Below are positions 27,214 through 40,937 of a stretch of DNA of 64,000 nucleotides, piece by piece. Source of the DNA: Petrolisthes cinctipes (lineage: Eukaryota > Arthropoda > Malacostraca > Decapoda > Porcellanidae); assembly GCA_033782935.1 (NCBI GenBank), contig JAWQEG010001395.1, forward strand, positions 156,501 to 220,500. The letters run 5' to 3'. The position numbers were made by a program, and so were the translations under genes. How positions within the stretch are numbered: position 1 is the first letter of the stretch; the number at the start of each line of letters is the position of its first letter. Below the pieces are notes generated by a model, which saw only the letters and a program-made list of their open reading frames with translations, made no database searches and was not told the DNA's origin.

Positions 27214-30200
27214 TTCAGCATGTTTTCGCCATGTAGTTTGAAAATACTGAAACACGGAGTAGGCATGTACAGATCGCTTCTGGGACCCAAAAATATCGAA
27301 TTTTCGGGTGTTTTGAGTCTGAATTTGGGATATAAACAGGTACAGAAGATGCATGCACATATTGACTTTGGGCACCTAAAATATCGATTTTCTGCATGCT
27401 TTTATCCTATTTTTTGAAAATATTCTAGCACTGACTAAGCATGTGAAGATCGCTTCTGGGACCCAAAAATATCGAATTTTTAGGTGTTTTGAGCTTGAAT
27501 TTGGCAAATTAACGGGTACAGAAGATGCATACACATATTGACTTTGGGCACCTAAAATATTGATTTTCAGCATGTTTTGGGCCTGTATATTGAAAATACT
27601 CTAACACGGAGTAGGCATGTACAGATCGCTTCTGGGACCCAAAAATATCGAATTTTCGGGTGTTTTGAGTCTGAATTTTGGATATAAACGGGTACAGAAG
27701 ATGCATAGACATATTGACTTTGGGCACCTAAAATATCGATTTTCAGCATGTTTTTTATCCTATATTTTGAAAATATTCTAGCACTGATTAAGCATGTGAA
27801 GATCGCTTCTGGGACCCAAAAATATCGAATTTTCGGGTGTTTTGAGCTTGAATTTGGCAAATTAACGGGTACAGAAGATGCATACACATATTGACTTTGG
27901 GCACCTAAAATATCGATTTTGAGCATATTTTGGGCCTGTATTTTGACAATACTGAAACACGGAGTAGGCATGTACAGATCACTTCTGGGACACAAAAATA
28001 ACGAATTTTTGGGTGTTTTGAGCCTGAATTTGAGATATAAACGGGTACAGAAGATGCATGCACATATCGATTTTGGGTACCTAAAATATCGATTTTTAGC
28101 ATGTTTTGTACCTATATTTTGAAAATATTTTAACACTGCGTGGGCATGTACAGATCGTTTCTGGGTCCCAAAAATATCGAATTTTCGGGTGTTTTGAGCC
28201 TGAAGTTGGGATATAAACGGGTACAGATCATGCATACATATATTGACATTGGGCAACTAAAATATTGATTTTTAGCATTTTTTTTGCCTGTAATTAAAAA
28301 ATACTCTAACACGGAGTAGGCATGTACAGATCGCTTCTGGGACCCAAAAATATCGAATTTTCGGGTGTTTTGAGCCTAAATTTGTGATATAAACGGAAAC
28401 AAAAGATGCATGCACATATCGAATTTGGACACCTAAAATATCGATTTTTAGCATATTTTGAACCTATATTTTGAGAAAATTCTAGCACTGAGTAGGCATG
28501 TACAGATCGCTTCTGGGACTCAAAAACATTGAATTTTCGTGTGTTTTTAGCCTGAATTTGGGATATAAACGGGTACTGAAGATGCAAGCACATATCGAGT
28601 TTGTGCACCTAAAATATCGATTTTGAGCATGTTTTGGGTCTGTATCTTGAAAACATTCCAGCAAGGAGTAGGCATGTACAGATCGCTTCTGGGACCCCAA
28701 AAAATTGAATTTTCGGGTTTTATGAGCCTGAATTTGGGATATAAACGGGTACAGAAGATGCATGCACATATCGACTTTGGGCACCCAAAATATCGATTTT
28801 TTCATGTTTTGGGCCAATATTTTGAAAATATTCTAGCACTGAGTAGGCATGTACAGATCGCTTCCGGGACCCAAAAATATTGAATTTTCGGGTGTTTTGA
28901 GCCTGAATTTGAGATATAAACGGGTACTGAAGATGCATGCACATATCGAGTTTGTGCACCTAAGATATCGATTTTGAGCATGTTTTGGGTCTGTATCTTG
29001 AAAACATTCCAGTAAGGAGTAGGCATGCACAGATCGCTTCTGGGACCCTAAAATATCGAATTTTCGGGTGTTTTGAGCCTGAATTTGGGATATAAACGGA
29101 TACAGAAGATGCATACACATATTGACTTTGGGCACCAAAAATATCGATTTTCAGCATGTTTTGGCCCTGTATTTTGAAAATACTGAAACACGGAGTAGGC
29201 ATGTACAGATCACTTCTGGGACCCAAAAATATTGAATTTTCGGGTTTTTTGAGCCTGAATTTGAGATATAAACGGGTACAGAAGATGTATGCACATATCG
29301 ACTTTGGGCACCTAAATTATCGATTTTTAGCATGTTTTGGGCCCATATCTTGAAAATACTGTAACACGAAGTAGGCATGTACAGGTCGCTTTTGGGACCC
29401 AAAAATATCGAATTTTCGGGTGTTTTGAGCCTGAATTTGAGATATAAACGGGTACAGAAGATGAATGCACATATCGAGTTTGTGCACCTAAAATATCGAT
29501 TTTGAGCATGTTTTGGGTCTGTTTCTTGAAAACATTCCAGCAAGGAGTAGGCATGCACATATCGCTTCTGGGACCCAAAAATATCAAATTTTCGGGTGTT
29601 TTGAGCCTGAATTTGAGATATAAACGTGTACAGAAGATTTATGCACATATGGACTTTAGACACTTAAAATACCGATTTTTAGCATGTTTTTAACCTATAT
29701 TTTGAAAACATTCCAGCACTGAGTAGGCATGTACAGGCCGCTTCTGGGACCCAAAAATATCGAATTTTCGGGAGTTTACAGCCTTAATTTGAGATATAAA
29801 CGGGTACAGAAGATATATTCACATATCGACTTTGGGCACCTTAAATATCGATTTTTAGCAAGTTTTGGGCCTATATTTTGAAAATACTCTAACACGGAGT
29901 AGGCATGTACAAATTGCTTCTGGGACAAAAAAATATCGAATTTTCGGTTGTCTTGAGCCTGAATTTGGGATATTAACGGGTACAGAAGATGCATACATAT
30001 ATTGACTTTGAGCACATAAAATATCGAAATTCATCTTGTTTTGGGCCTGTATTTTTAAAATACTCTAACACGGAGTAGTCATGTACAGATCGCTTCTGGA
30101 ACCCAAAAATATTGAATTTTCAGGTGTTTTGAGCTTGAATTTGGCAAATAAACGGGTACAGAAGATGCATACACATATTGACTTTGGGCACCTAAAATAT

Positions 30201-30480
30201 CGATTTTCAGCATGCTTTTATCCTATTTTTTGAAAAAACTCTAACACGGAGTAGGCATGTACAGATCGCTTTTGGGACCCAAAAATATCGAATTATCGGG
30301 TGTTTTGAGCCTGAATTTGAGATATACACGGGTACAGAAGATGCATGCACATATCGACTTTGGGCACCTAAAATATCGATTTTTAGCATGTTTTGGGCCC
30401 ATATCTTGAAAATACTGTAACACGGAGTAGGCATGTACAGGTCGCTTTTGGGACCCAAAAATATCGAATTTTCGGGTGTT
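26014..30480 (+). repeat. Large duplicated block R, copy 2 (two 2-monomer losses)
   Basis: This is the partner of 12815-17985, shorter by about 702 bp (four monomers) through two separate losses near 27.21 and 27.5 kb. The first joins directly onto the GCATGTTTTCGCC variant near 27220, which in copy 1 is at 14373. Agreement ends near 30480, where copy 1 switches to a monomer with GAGTCTGAATTTGGG. Confidence 0.8.
26934..26948 (-). promoter_or_regulatory. CENP-B-box-like site, duplicated copy
   Basis: This has the same sequence as the site at 13735, carried along by the block duplication at offset 13199. It is therefore not independent evidence for function. The same single core base is unmatched. 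Confidence 0.25.
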
Positions 30481-31769
30481 TTGAGCCTGAATTTGAGACA
30501 TAAACGGGTACAGAAGATGAATGCACATATCGAGTTTGGGCACCTAAAATATCGACATTCAGCATGTTTTGGGCCTATATTTTGAAAAAATTCTAGCACT
30601 GAGTAGGCATGTACAGATTGCTTCTGGGACCCAAAAATATCGAATTTTCGGGTATTTTGAGCCTGAATTTTGGAGGCAAACAAGTACAGAAGATGCATAC
30701 ACATATTGACTTTGGGCACCTAAAACATCGATTTTCAGCATGTTTTTATCCTATATTTTGAAAATATTCTAGCACTGATTAAGCATGTGAAGATCGCTTC
30801 TGGGACTCAAAAATATCGAATTTTCGGGTATTTTGAGCTTGAATTTGGCAAATTAACGGGTACAGAAGATGCATACACATATTGACTTTGGGCACCTAAC
30901 ATATCGATTTTGAGCATATTTTGGGCCTGTATTTTGAAAATACTGAAACACGGAGTAGGCATGTACAGATCACTTCTGGGACACAAAAATATCGAATTTT
31001 CGGGTGTTTTGAGCCTGAATTTGAGATATAAACGCGTACAGAAGATGCATACACATATCGACTTTGGGTACCTAAAATATCGATTTTTAGCATGTTTTGT
31101 ACCTATATTTTGAAAATATTCTAGCACTTAGTAGGCATTTACAGATCGCTTTTTGGACCCAAAAATATCGAATTTTCGGGTGTTTTGAGCCTGAATTTGA
31201 GATATAAACGGGTACAGAAGATGAATGCACATATCGAGTTTGGGCACCTAAAATATCGATATTCAGCATGTTTTGGGCCTATATTTTTAAAAAATTCTAG
31301 CACTGAGTAGGCATGTACAGATCGCTTCTGGGACCCAAAAATATCGAATTTTCGGGTATTTTGAGCCTGAATTTTGGAGACAAACAAGTACAGAAGATGC
31401 ATACACATATTGACTTTGGGCACCTAAAATATTGATTTTTAGCATGTTTTGGACCCATATCTTGAAAATATTCTAGCACGGAGTAGGCATGTACAGATCG
31501 CTTCTGGGACCCAAAATATCGAATTTTCGGGTGTTTTGAGTCTGAATTTGGGATATAAACGGGTACAGAAGATGGATACACATATTGACTATGGGCACCA
31601 AAAATATCGATTTTCAGCATGTTTTGGCACTGTATTTTGAAAATACTGAAACACGGAGTAGGCATGTAAAGATCGCTTTTGCGACCCAAAAATATCGAAT
31701 TTTCGGGTGCTTTGAGCCTGAATTTGAGATATAAACGGGTTCAGAAAATGCATGCACATATCGACTTTC

Positions 31770-32830
31770 GACACATAAAATATCGATTTTCAGCATGGTT
31801 TGGGCCCATATTTTGAAAAATTTCTAGCACTGAGTAGGCATGTACAGATCGTTTCTGGCACCCAAGAATATCGAATTTTCAGGTGTTTTGAGCCTGTATT
31901 TGGGAAACAAACGGGTACAGAAGATGCATACACATATTGACTTTGGGCACATAAAATATTGGTTTTCAGCATGTTTTGGGCCTGTATATTGAAAATCCTC
32001 TAACACGGAGTAGGCATATACAGATCGCTTCTTGGACCCAAAAATATCAAATTTTCGGGTGTTTTGAGTCTAAATTTGGGATATAAACGGGTAAATAAGA
32101 TGCATAGACATATTGACTTTGGGCACCTAAAATATCGATTTTCAGCATGTTTTTATCCTATATTTTGAAAATATTCTAGCACTGAGTAGGCACTTACAGA
32201 TCGCTTCTGGGACCCAAAAATATTGAATTTTCGGGTGTTTTGAGCCTGAATTTGAGATATAAACGGGTACTGAAGATGCATGTACATATCGACTTTGGGC
32301 ACCCAAAATTACGATTTTTAGCATATTTTGGGCCTATATTTTGAAAATATTCTAGCACTGAGTAGGCATGTACAGATCGCTTCCGGGACCCAAAAATATC
32401 GAATTCTAGGGTGTTTTGAGCCTGAATTTGAGATATAAACGGGTACTGAAGATATATGTACATATCGACTTTTTGCACCTAAAATATCGATTTTTAGCAT
32501 GTTTTGGCCTATAATTTGAAAATATTCTAGCACTGAGAAGGCATGTACAGATCGCTTCTTGGACCCAAAAATATCGAATTTTCGGGTGTTTTGAGCCTGA
32601 ATTTGGGATATAAACGGATACAGAAGATGCATACACATATTAACTTTGGGCACCAAAAATATCGATTTTCAGCATGTTTTGGCCCTTTATTTTGAAAATA
32701 CTGAAACACGGAGTAGGCATGTACAGATCGCTTTTGGAACCCAAAAATCTCGAATTTTCGGGTGTTTTGAGCCTGAATTTGAGATATAAACGGGTACAGA
32801 AAATGCATGCACATATCGACTTTGGACACA
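31770..32830 (+). repeat. Transition-zone block U, copy 1 (six monomers)
   Basis: This block matches 34760-35820 at offset 2990 bp, then 2989 (17 monomers minus two or three bases). Shared private changes include GCATGGTTTGGG near 31793, TTGAAAATCCTC near 31990 and GGCACTTACAG near 32189. Its start is also related to 32845-33027 at a 1055-bp offset. Confidence 0.75.
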
Positions 32831-34759
32831 TAAAATATCGATTTTCAGCATGTTTTGGGCCCATATTTTGAAAAAATTCTAGCACTGAGTAGGCATGTAC
32901 AGATCGTTTCTGGCACCCAAGAATATCGAATTTTCAGGTGTTTTGAGCCTGTATTTGGGAAACAAACGGGTACAGAAGATGCATACACATATTGACTTTG
33001 GGCACATAAAATATTGATTTTCAGCATGTTTTGGGCCTGTATATTGAAAATGCTCTAACACGGAGTAGGCATGTACAGATCGCTTCTGGGACCCAAAAAT
33101 ATCGAATTTTCGGGTGTTTTGAGTCTGAATTTGGGATATAAACGGGTAAATAAGATGCATAGACATATTGACTTTGGGCACCTAAAATATCGATTTTTAG
33201 CATGTTTTTATCCTATATTTTAAAAATATTCTAGCACTGATTAGGCATGTGAAGATCGCTTCTGGGACCCAAAAATATCGAATTTTCGAGTGTTTTGAGC
33301 TTGAATTTGGCAAATTAACGGGTACAGAAGATGCATACACATATTGACTTTGGGCACCTAAAATATCGATTTTGAGCATATTTTGGGTCTGTATTTTGAA
33401 AATACTGTAACACGGAGTAGGCATGTACAGATCGCTTCTGGGACCCAAAAATATTGAATTTTCGGGTGTTTTGAGCCTGAATTTGAGATATAAACGGGTA
33501 CAGAAGATGTATGCACATATCGACTTTGTGCACCTAAAATATCAATTTTTAGCATGTTTTGGGCCCATATCTTGAAAATATTCTAGCACTGAGTAGGCAT
33601 GTACAGATCGCTTCTGGGACCCAAAAATATTGAATTTTTGGGTGTTTTGAGCCTGAATTTGAGATATAAACGGGTACTGAAGATGCATGCACATATCGAC
33701 TTTGGGCACCCAAAATTTCGATTTTTAGCATATTTTGGGACTATATTTATGAAAATATTCTAGCACTGAGTAGGCATGTACAGATCGCTTCCGGGACCCA
33801 AAAATATCGAATTTTCGGGTGTTTTGAGCCTGAATTTGAGATATAAACGGGTACTGAAGATATATGGACATATCGACTTTTTGCACCTAAAATATCGATT
33901 TTTAGCATGTTTTGGCCTATAATTTTAAAATATTCTAGCACTGAGAAGGCATGTACAGATCGCAACTTGGACAAAGAAATAGCGAATTTTCGGGTGTTTT
34001 GAGCCTGCATTTGGGATATAAACGGATACAGAAGATGCATACACATATTAACTTTGGGCACCAAAAATATCGATTTTCAGCATGTTTTGGCCCATTACTT
34101 TTAAAATACTGAAACACGGAGTAGGCATGTACAGATCGCTTTTGGGACACAAAAATATCGAATTTTCGGGTGTTTTGAGCCTGAATTTGAGATATAAACG
34201 GGTACAAAAGATGTATGCACATATCGACTTTGGACACCTAAAATATCGATTTTTAGCATATTTTGAACTTATATTTTGAAAAAATTCTAGCACTGAGTAG
34301 GCATATACAGATCGCTTCTGGGACTCAAAAATATTGAATTTTCGTGTGTTTTGAGCCTGAATTTGGGATATAAACGGGTACTGATGATGCAAGCACATAT
34401 CGAGTTTGTGCACCTAAAATATCGATTTTGAGCATGTTTTGGGTCTGTATCTTGAAAACATTCCAGCAAGGAGAAGGCATGTACAGATCGCTTCTGGGAC
34501 CCCAAAAATTGAATTTTCGGGTTTTATGAGCCTGAATTTGGGATATAAACGGGTACAGAAGATCCATGCACATATCGACTTTGGGCACCCAAAATATCGA
34601 TTTTTGGCATGTTTTGGGCCAATATTTTGAAAATATTCTAGCACTGAGTAGGCATTTACAGATCAATTTTTGGACCCAAAAATATCGAATTTTCGGGTAT
34701 TTTGAGCCTGAATTTGAGATATAAACGGGTACAAAAGATGTATGCACATATCGACTTTG

Positions 34760-35820
34760 GGCACCTAAAATATCGATTTTTAGCATGGTTTGGGACCATA
34801 TTTTGAAAAAATTCTAGCACTGAGTAGGCATGTACAGATCGTTTCTGGCACCCAAGAATATCGAATTTTCAGGTGTTTTGAGCCTGTATTTGGGAAACAA
34901 ACGGGTACAGAAGATGCATACACATATTGACTTTGGGCACATAAGATATTGGTTTTCAGCATGTTTTGGGCCTGTATATTGAAAATCCTCTAACACGGAG
35001 TAGGCATATACAGATCGCTTCTGGGACCCAAAAATATCGAATTTTCGGGTGTTTTGAGTCTGAAATTGGGATATAAACGGGTAAATAAGATGCATAGACA
35101 TATTGACTTTGGGCATCTAAAATATCGATTTTCAGCATGTTTTTATCCTATATTTTGAAAATATTCTAGGACTGAGTAGGCACTTACAGATCGCTTCTGG
35201 GACCCAAAAATATTGAATTTTCGGGTGATTTGAGCCTGAATTTGAAATATAAACGGATACTGAAGATGCATGTACATATCGACTTTGGGCACCCAAAATT
35301 TCGATTTTTAGCATATTTTGGGCCTATATTTTGAAAATATTCTTGCACTGAGTAGGCATGTACAGATCGCTTCCGGGTCCCAAAAATATCGAATTTTAGG
35401 GTTTTTGAGCCTGAATTTGAGATATAAACGGGTACTGAAGATATATGTACATATCGACTTTTTGCACCTAAAATATCGATTTTTAGCATGTTTTGGCCTA
35501 TAATTTGAAAATATTCTAGCACTGAGAAGGCATGTACAGATCGCTTCTTGGACCCAAAAATATCGAATTTTCGGGTGTTTTGAGCCTGAATTTGGGATAT
35601 AAACGGATACAGAAGATGCATACACATATTAACTTTGGGCACCAAAAATATCGATTTTCAGCATGTTTTGGCCCTTTATTTTGAAAATACTGAAACACGG
35701 AGTAGGCATGTACAGATCGCTTTTGGAACCCAAAAATCTCGAATTGTCGGGTGTTTTGAGCCTGAATTTGAGATATAAACGGGTACAGAAAATGCATGCA
35801 CATATCGACTTTGGACACAT
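34760..35820 (+). repeat. Transition-zone block U, copy 2 (six monomers)
   Basis: This is the partner of 31770-32830. Right of it, 35834-36261 matches 33021-33448 at offset 2813 bp. One whole monomer, the one at about 32845-33020, is therefore missing here between the two matching parts. Confidence 0.75.
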
Positions 35821-35929
35821 AAAATATTGATTTTCAGCATGTTTTGGGCCTGTATATTGAAAATGCTCTAACACGGAGTAGGCATGTACAGATCGCTTCT
35901 GGGACCCAAAAATATCGAATTTTCGGGTG

Positions 35930-36281
35930 TTTTGAGTCTGAATTTGGGATGTAAACGGGTAAATAAGATGCATACACATATTGACTTTGGGCACCTAAAA
36001 TATCGATTTTCAGCATGTTTTTATCCTATATTTTGAAAATATTCTAGCACTGATTAGGCATGTGAAGATCGCTTCTGGGACCCAAAAATATCGAATTTTC
36101 GGGTGTTTTGAGCTTGAATTTGGCAAATTAACGGGTACAGAAGATGCATACACATATTGACTTTGGGCACCTAACATATCGATTTTGAGCATATTTTGGG
36201 CCTGTATTTTAAAAATACTGAAACACGGAGTAGGCATGTACAGATCACTTCTGGGACACAAAAATATCGAATTTTCGGGTG
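35930..36281 (+). repeat. Tandem dimer, copy 1 (352 bp)
   Basis: Two monomers are repeated directly by 36282-36640 at an offset of exactly 352 bp. Both copies carry GTAAATAAG, GCATGTTTTTATCC, CTAACATATCG and GATCACTTCTGGGACAC in the same order. This is the shortest HOR repeat seen in the window. Confidence 0.8.
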
Positions 36282-36640
36282 TTTTGAGTCTGAATTTGGG
36301 ATATAAACGGGTAAATAAGATGCATAGACATATTGACTTTGGGCACCAAAAATATCGATTTTCAGCATGTTTTTATCCTATATTTTGAAAATATTCTAGC
36401 ACTGATTAAGCATGTAAAGATCGCTTCTGGGACCCAAAAATATCGAATTTTCGGGTGTTTTGAGCTTGAATTTGGCAAATTAACGGGTACAGAAGATGCA
36501 TACACATATTGACTTTGGGCACCTAACATATCGATTTTGAGCATATTTTGGGCCTGTATTTTGAAAATACTGAAACACGGAGTAGGCATGTACAGATCAC
36601 TTCTGGGACACAAAAATATCGAATTTTCGGGTGTTTTGAG
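36282..36640 (+). repeat. Tandem dimer, copy 2
   Basis: This is the direct repeat of 35930-36281. It differs at a few bases, such as GCATGTAAAG here against GCATGTGAAG in copy 1. It then runs into a monomer with GAGCCTGAATTTGAG. Confidence 0.8.
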
Positions 36641-37948
36641 CCTGAATTTGAGATATAAACGGGTACAGAAGATGCATGCACATATCGACTTTGGGTACAT
36701 TAAATATCGATTTTTAGCATGTTTTGTACCTATATTTTGAAAATATTCTAGCACTGCGTAGGCATGTACAGATCGCTTTTGGACCCAAAAATATCGAATT
36801 TTCGGGTATTTTGAGCCTGAATTTGAGATATAAACGGGTACAAAAGATGTATGCACATATCGACTTTAGGCCCCCAAAATATCGATTTTGAGCATGTTTT
36901 GGGCCTGTAATTTGAAAACACTCTAACACGAAGTAGACATGTAGAGATCGCTTCTGGTACACAAAAATATCGAATTTTCGGGGGTTTTGAGCCTGAATTT
37001 GAAATATAAACAGGTACAGAAGATGCATGCACATATCGACTTTGGACACCTAAAATATCGATTTTTATCATATTTTGAACCTATATTTTGAAAAAATTCT
37101 AGCACTGAGTAGGCATGTACAGATCGCTTCTGGGACTCAAAAATGTTGAATTTTCAGGTGTTTTGAGCCTGAATTTGGGATATAAACGGGTACTGAAGAT
37201 TCAAGCACATATCGAGTTTGAGCACCTAAAATATCGATTTAGAGCATGTTTTGGGTCTGTATCTTGAAAACATTCCAGCAAGGAGTAGGCATGCACAGAT
37301 CGCTTCTGGGAACCCAAAAAATTGAATTTTCGGGTGTTATGAGCCTGAATTTGGGATATAAACGGGTACAGAAGATGCATGCACATATCGACTTTGGGCA
37401 CCCAAAATATCGATTTTTGGCATGTTTTGGGCCAATATTTTGAAAATATTCTAGCAATGAGTAGGCATGTACAGATCGCTTCTTGAACCCAAAAATATCA
37501 AATTTTCGGGTGTTTTGAGCCTGAATTTGAGATATAAACGGGTACAGAAGTTTTATGCACATATCAACTTTGGGAACTTAAAATATCGATTTTCAGCATG
37601 TTTTGGGCTCATATCTTGAAAATATTCTAGCACTGACTAGTCATGTACAGATCGCTTCTGGGACCCAAAAATATCGAATTTTCGGGAGTTTTGAGCCTGA
37701 ATTTGAGATATAAACGGGTACAGAAGATGCATGCACATATCGACTTTGGGCACCTAAAATATCGATTTCTAGCATGTTATGGGCGTATATCTTGAAAATA
37801 TTCTAGCACTGAGTAGGCATATATAGATCGCTTCTGGGAACCAAAAATATCGAATTTTCGGGTGTTTTGAGCCTGAATTTGAGATATAAACGGGTACAGA
37901 AGATGCATGCACATATCGACTTTGGACACCTAAAATATCGATTTTTAG

Positions 37949-40937
37949 CATGTTTTGAGCCTATATTTTGAAAACATTCTAACACTGAGTAGGCATGTAC
38001 AGATCGCTTCTGGGACCAAAAAATATCGAATTTTCGGGTGTTTTGAGCCTGACTGGGAAATAAACGGGTACAGAAGATGCATACACATATTGACTTTGTG
38101 CACCTAAAATATCGATTTTCAGCATGTTTTGTGCCTGTATTTTGAAAATACTCTAACACGGAGTAGGCATGTACAGATCGCTTCAGGGACCCAAAAATGT
38201 TGAATTTTCTGATGTTTTGAGCCAGAATTTGAGATATAAACGGGTACTGAAGATGCATGCACATATCGACTTTTTGCACCTAAAATATCGATTTTGAGCA
38301 TGTTTTGGGCCTGTATTTTGAAAATACTCTAACACTGAGAAGGCATGTGCAGACTGCTTCTGAAACCCAAAAATATAGAATTTTCGGGGGTTTTGAGCCT
38401 GAATTTGAGATATAAACGGGTACAGAAGATGCATACATATATTGACTTTGGGCACCTAAAATATCGATTTTCAGCATGTTTTGGGCCTGTATTTTGAAAA
38501 TACTCTAACACAGAGTAGGCATGTACAGATCGCTTCTGGGACCCAAAAATATCGAATTTGCGGGTGTTTTGAGCCTGAATTTGAGATATAAACGGGTACA
38601 AAAGATGCATCAACATATCGACTTTAGACACTTAAAATATCGATTTTTAGCATGTTTTGAGCCTATATTTTGAAAATATTTCAGCACTGATTAGGCATGT
38701 ACAAATCGCTTCTGGGAACGAAAAATATTGATTTTTTGGATGTTTTGAGCCTGAATTTGAGATATAAACGGGTACTGAAGATGCATGCACATATCGAATT
38801 TTTGTACCTGAAATATCGATTTTGAGCATGTTTTGGGTCTATATCTTGAAAACATACTAGCAAGGGGTAGGCATGTACAGATTGCTTCTGGGACCCAAAA
38901 ATATTGAATTTTCGGGTGTTTTGAGCCCGAATTTGGGATATAAACGGGTACAGAAGATGCATACACATATTGACTTTGGGCACCTAAAATATATCGATTT
39001 TCAGCATGTTTTGTGCCTTTATTTTGAAAATACTCTAAGACGGAGTATGCATGTACAGATCGCTTCTGGGAACTAAAAATATCGAATTTTCGGGTGTTTT
39101 GAGCCTGAATTTGAGATATAAACGGGTACAGAAGATGCATGCATATATCGACTTTGGACACCTAAAATATCGATTTTTAGCATGTTTTGAGCCTATATTT
39201 TGAAAACATTCTAGCACTGAGTAGGCATGCACAGATCGCTTCTGGGACCCCAAAATATTGATTTTCGGGTGTTTTGAGCCTGAATTTGGAATATAAACGG
39301 GTACAGAAGATGCATGCACATATCGACTTTGTGCACCTAAAATATCGATTTTCAGCATGTTTTGGGCCTGTATTTTGAAAATACTCTAACAGGGAGTAGG
39401 CATGTACAGATTGCTTCTGGGACCCAAAAATATCGAATTTTCGGGTGTTTTGAGCCTGAATTTTAAATATAAACGGGTTCAGAAGATGCATGAACATATC
39501 GACTTTAGACACTTAAAATATCAATTTTTTAATGTTTTGGGCCTATATTTTGAAAACATTCCAGCACTGAGTAGGCATGTACAGATCGCTTCAGGGAACG
39601 GAATGTTTTGAATTTTCGGGTGTTTTGAGCCTGAATTTGAGATATAAACGGGTACAGAAGATCCATGCACATATCGACTTTGGACACCTAAAATATCGAT
39701 TTTTAGCATGTTTTGAGCCTATATTTTGAAAACATTCTAGCACTGAGTAGGCATGCACAGATCGCTTCGGGGACCCCAAAATATTGATTTTCGGGTGTTT
39801 TGAGCCTGAATTTGGGATATAAACGGGTACTTTAGATGCATGCACATATCGACTTTAGACACTTAAAAAATCTATTTTTAGCATGTTTTAAGCCTATATT
39901 TTTTAAATATTCCAGCACTGAGTAGGCATGTACAGATCGCTTCTGGAACCCAAAAATATCGATTTTTAGAGTGTTTTAAACCTTAATTTGGGATGTAAAC
40001 GTTTACAGAAGATGCTTGCACATATCGACTTTGGACACCTAAAATATCGATTTTTAGCATGTTTTGTGCCAATATTTTGAAAATATTCTAGCACTGAGTA
40101 GGCATGTACAGATCGCTTCTGGGACCCAAAAATATTGAATTTACGAGTGTTTTGAGCCTGAATTTGAGATATAAACGGGTACTGAAGATGCATGCACATA
40201 TCGCCTTTTTGCACCTAAAATATCGATTTTGAACATGTTTTGGGTCTGTATCTTGAAAACATTCCAGCAAGGAGTAGGCATGTACAGGTCGCTTCTGGGA
40301 CCCAAAAATATCGAATTTTCGAGTGTTTTAAACCTGAATTTGGGATGTAAACGGGTACAGAAGATGCATGCACATATCGACTTTGGGCACCCAAAATATC
40401 GATTTTTAGCACGTTTTGAGCCTATATTGTGAAAATATTATAGCACTAAGTAGGCATGTACAGATCGCTTATGGGACCAAAAAATATCGAATTTTCGGTT
40501 ATTTTGAGCCTGAATTTGGGATATAAACGGATACAGAAGATGCATGCACATATCGACTTTGCGCACCCAAAATATCGATTTTTAGCACGTTTTGGGCCTA
40601 TATTTTGAAAATATTATAGCACTAAGTAGGCATGTACAGATCGCTTCTGGGACCAAAAAATATCGAATTTTCGGGTATTTTGAGCCTGAATTTGGGATAT
40701 AAACGGATAAAGAAGATGCATACACATATTGACTTTGTGCACCTACGATATCGATTTTCAGCATGTTTTGGGCCTGTATTTTGAAAATACTCAAACAGGG
40801 AGTAGGCATGTACAGATCGCTTCTGGGACCCAAAAATATCGAATTTTCGGGGGTTTTGAGCCTGAATTTGTGATATAAACGGGTACAGAAGATGCATGAA
40901 CATATCGACTTTATACACTAAAAATATCGATTATTAT
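37949..40937 (+). repeat. Right HOR unit 1, 17 monomers (2989 bp)
   Basis: This is the first copy of the 16/17-monomer HOR. Similarity to the next unit begins at the CATGTTTTGAGCC at 37949, while the sequence just upstream lacks the anchor. Marks repeated in units 1-3 include the missing T pair or its equivalent near 38051 (two bases shorter here than in the others), GGAACGAAAAATATTG near 38715, an extra AT in AAATATATCG near 38988, and GAACGGAATGTTTTG near 39596 (GGAAAG in later units). Confidence 0.9.

Larger units (their letters stand above)
7134..30009 (+). repeat. Left HOR zone marked by a recurring monomer variant
   Basis: The motif GAGCACATAAAATATCGAAA, followed by TTCATC or TTCATCTTG, starts at 7134, 10300, 12939, 17514, 20155, 22619, 26138 and 30010. 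I did not see it elsewhere. Intervals are 3166, 2639, 4575, 2641, 2464, 3519 and 3872 bp, that is 18, 15, 26, 15, 14, 20 and 22 monomers to within two bases. This zone is therefore an irregular HOR with no fixed unit length, and the duplicated blocks P to T lie partly or wholly in it. Confidence 0.8.
30480..37948 (+). repeat. Transition zone between left and right HOR families
   Basis: This zone carries a diagnostic variant, GTAAATAAGATGCATA in place of GTACAGAAGATGCATA, at 32091, 33146, 35081, 35959 and 36311. Intervals are 1055, 1935, 878 and 352 bp (6, 11, 5 and 2 monomers). Its first 600 bp and pieces near 30.9-31.1 and 36.2-36.7 kb still resemble left-zone monomers at 5.7-5.9 kb. The part after about 37.2 kb begins to resemble right-zone monomers. 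No non-satellite sequence is present. Confidence 0.7.

Noticed and set aside
27567..28256. Longest minus-strand open frame (229 codons), with hundreds of similar 60-180 codon frames
   Set aside because: All are translations of the same monomer. Because 176 is not a multiple of three, the frame shifts at each repeat and the three products alternate. There is no conserved start, no domain and no sign of selection on protein. Open frames reflect few stop codons in the consensus.
38980..39000. AAATATATCG as the start of a microsatellite
   Set aside because: It is only a two-base insertion (one extra AT) inherited by HOR units 1-4; there is no repeat expansion.
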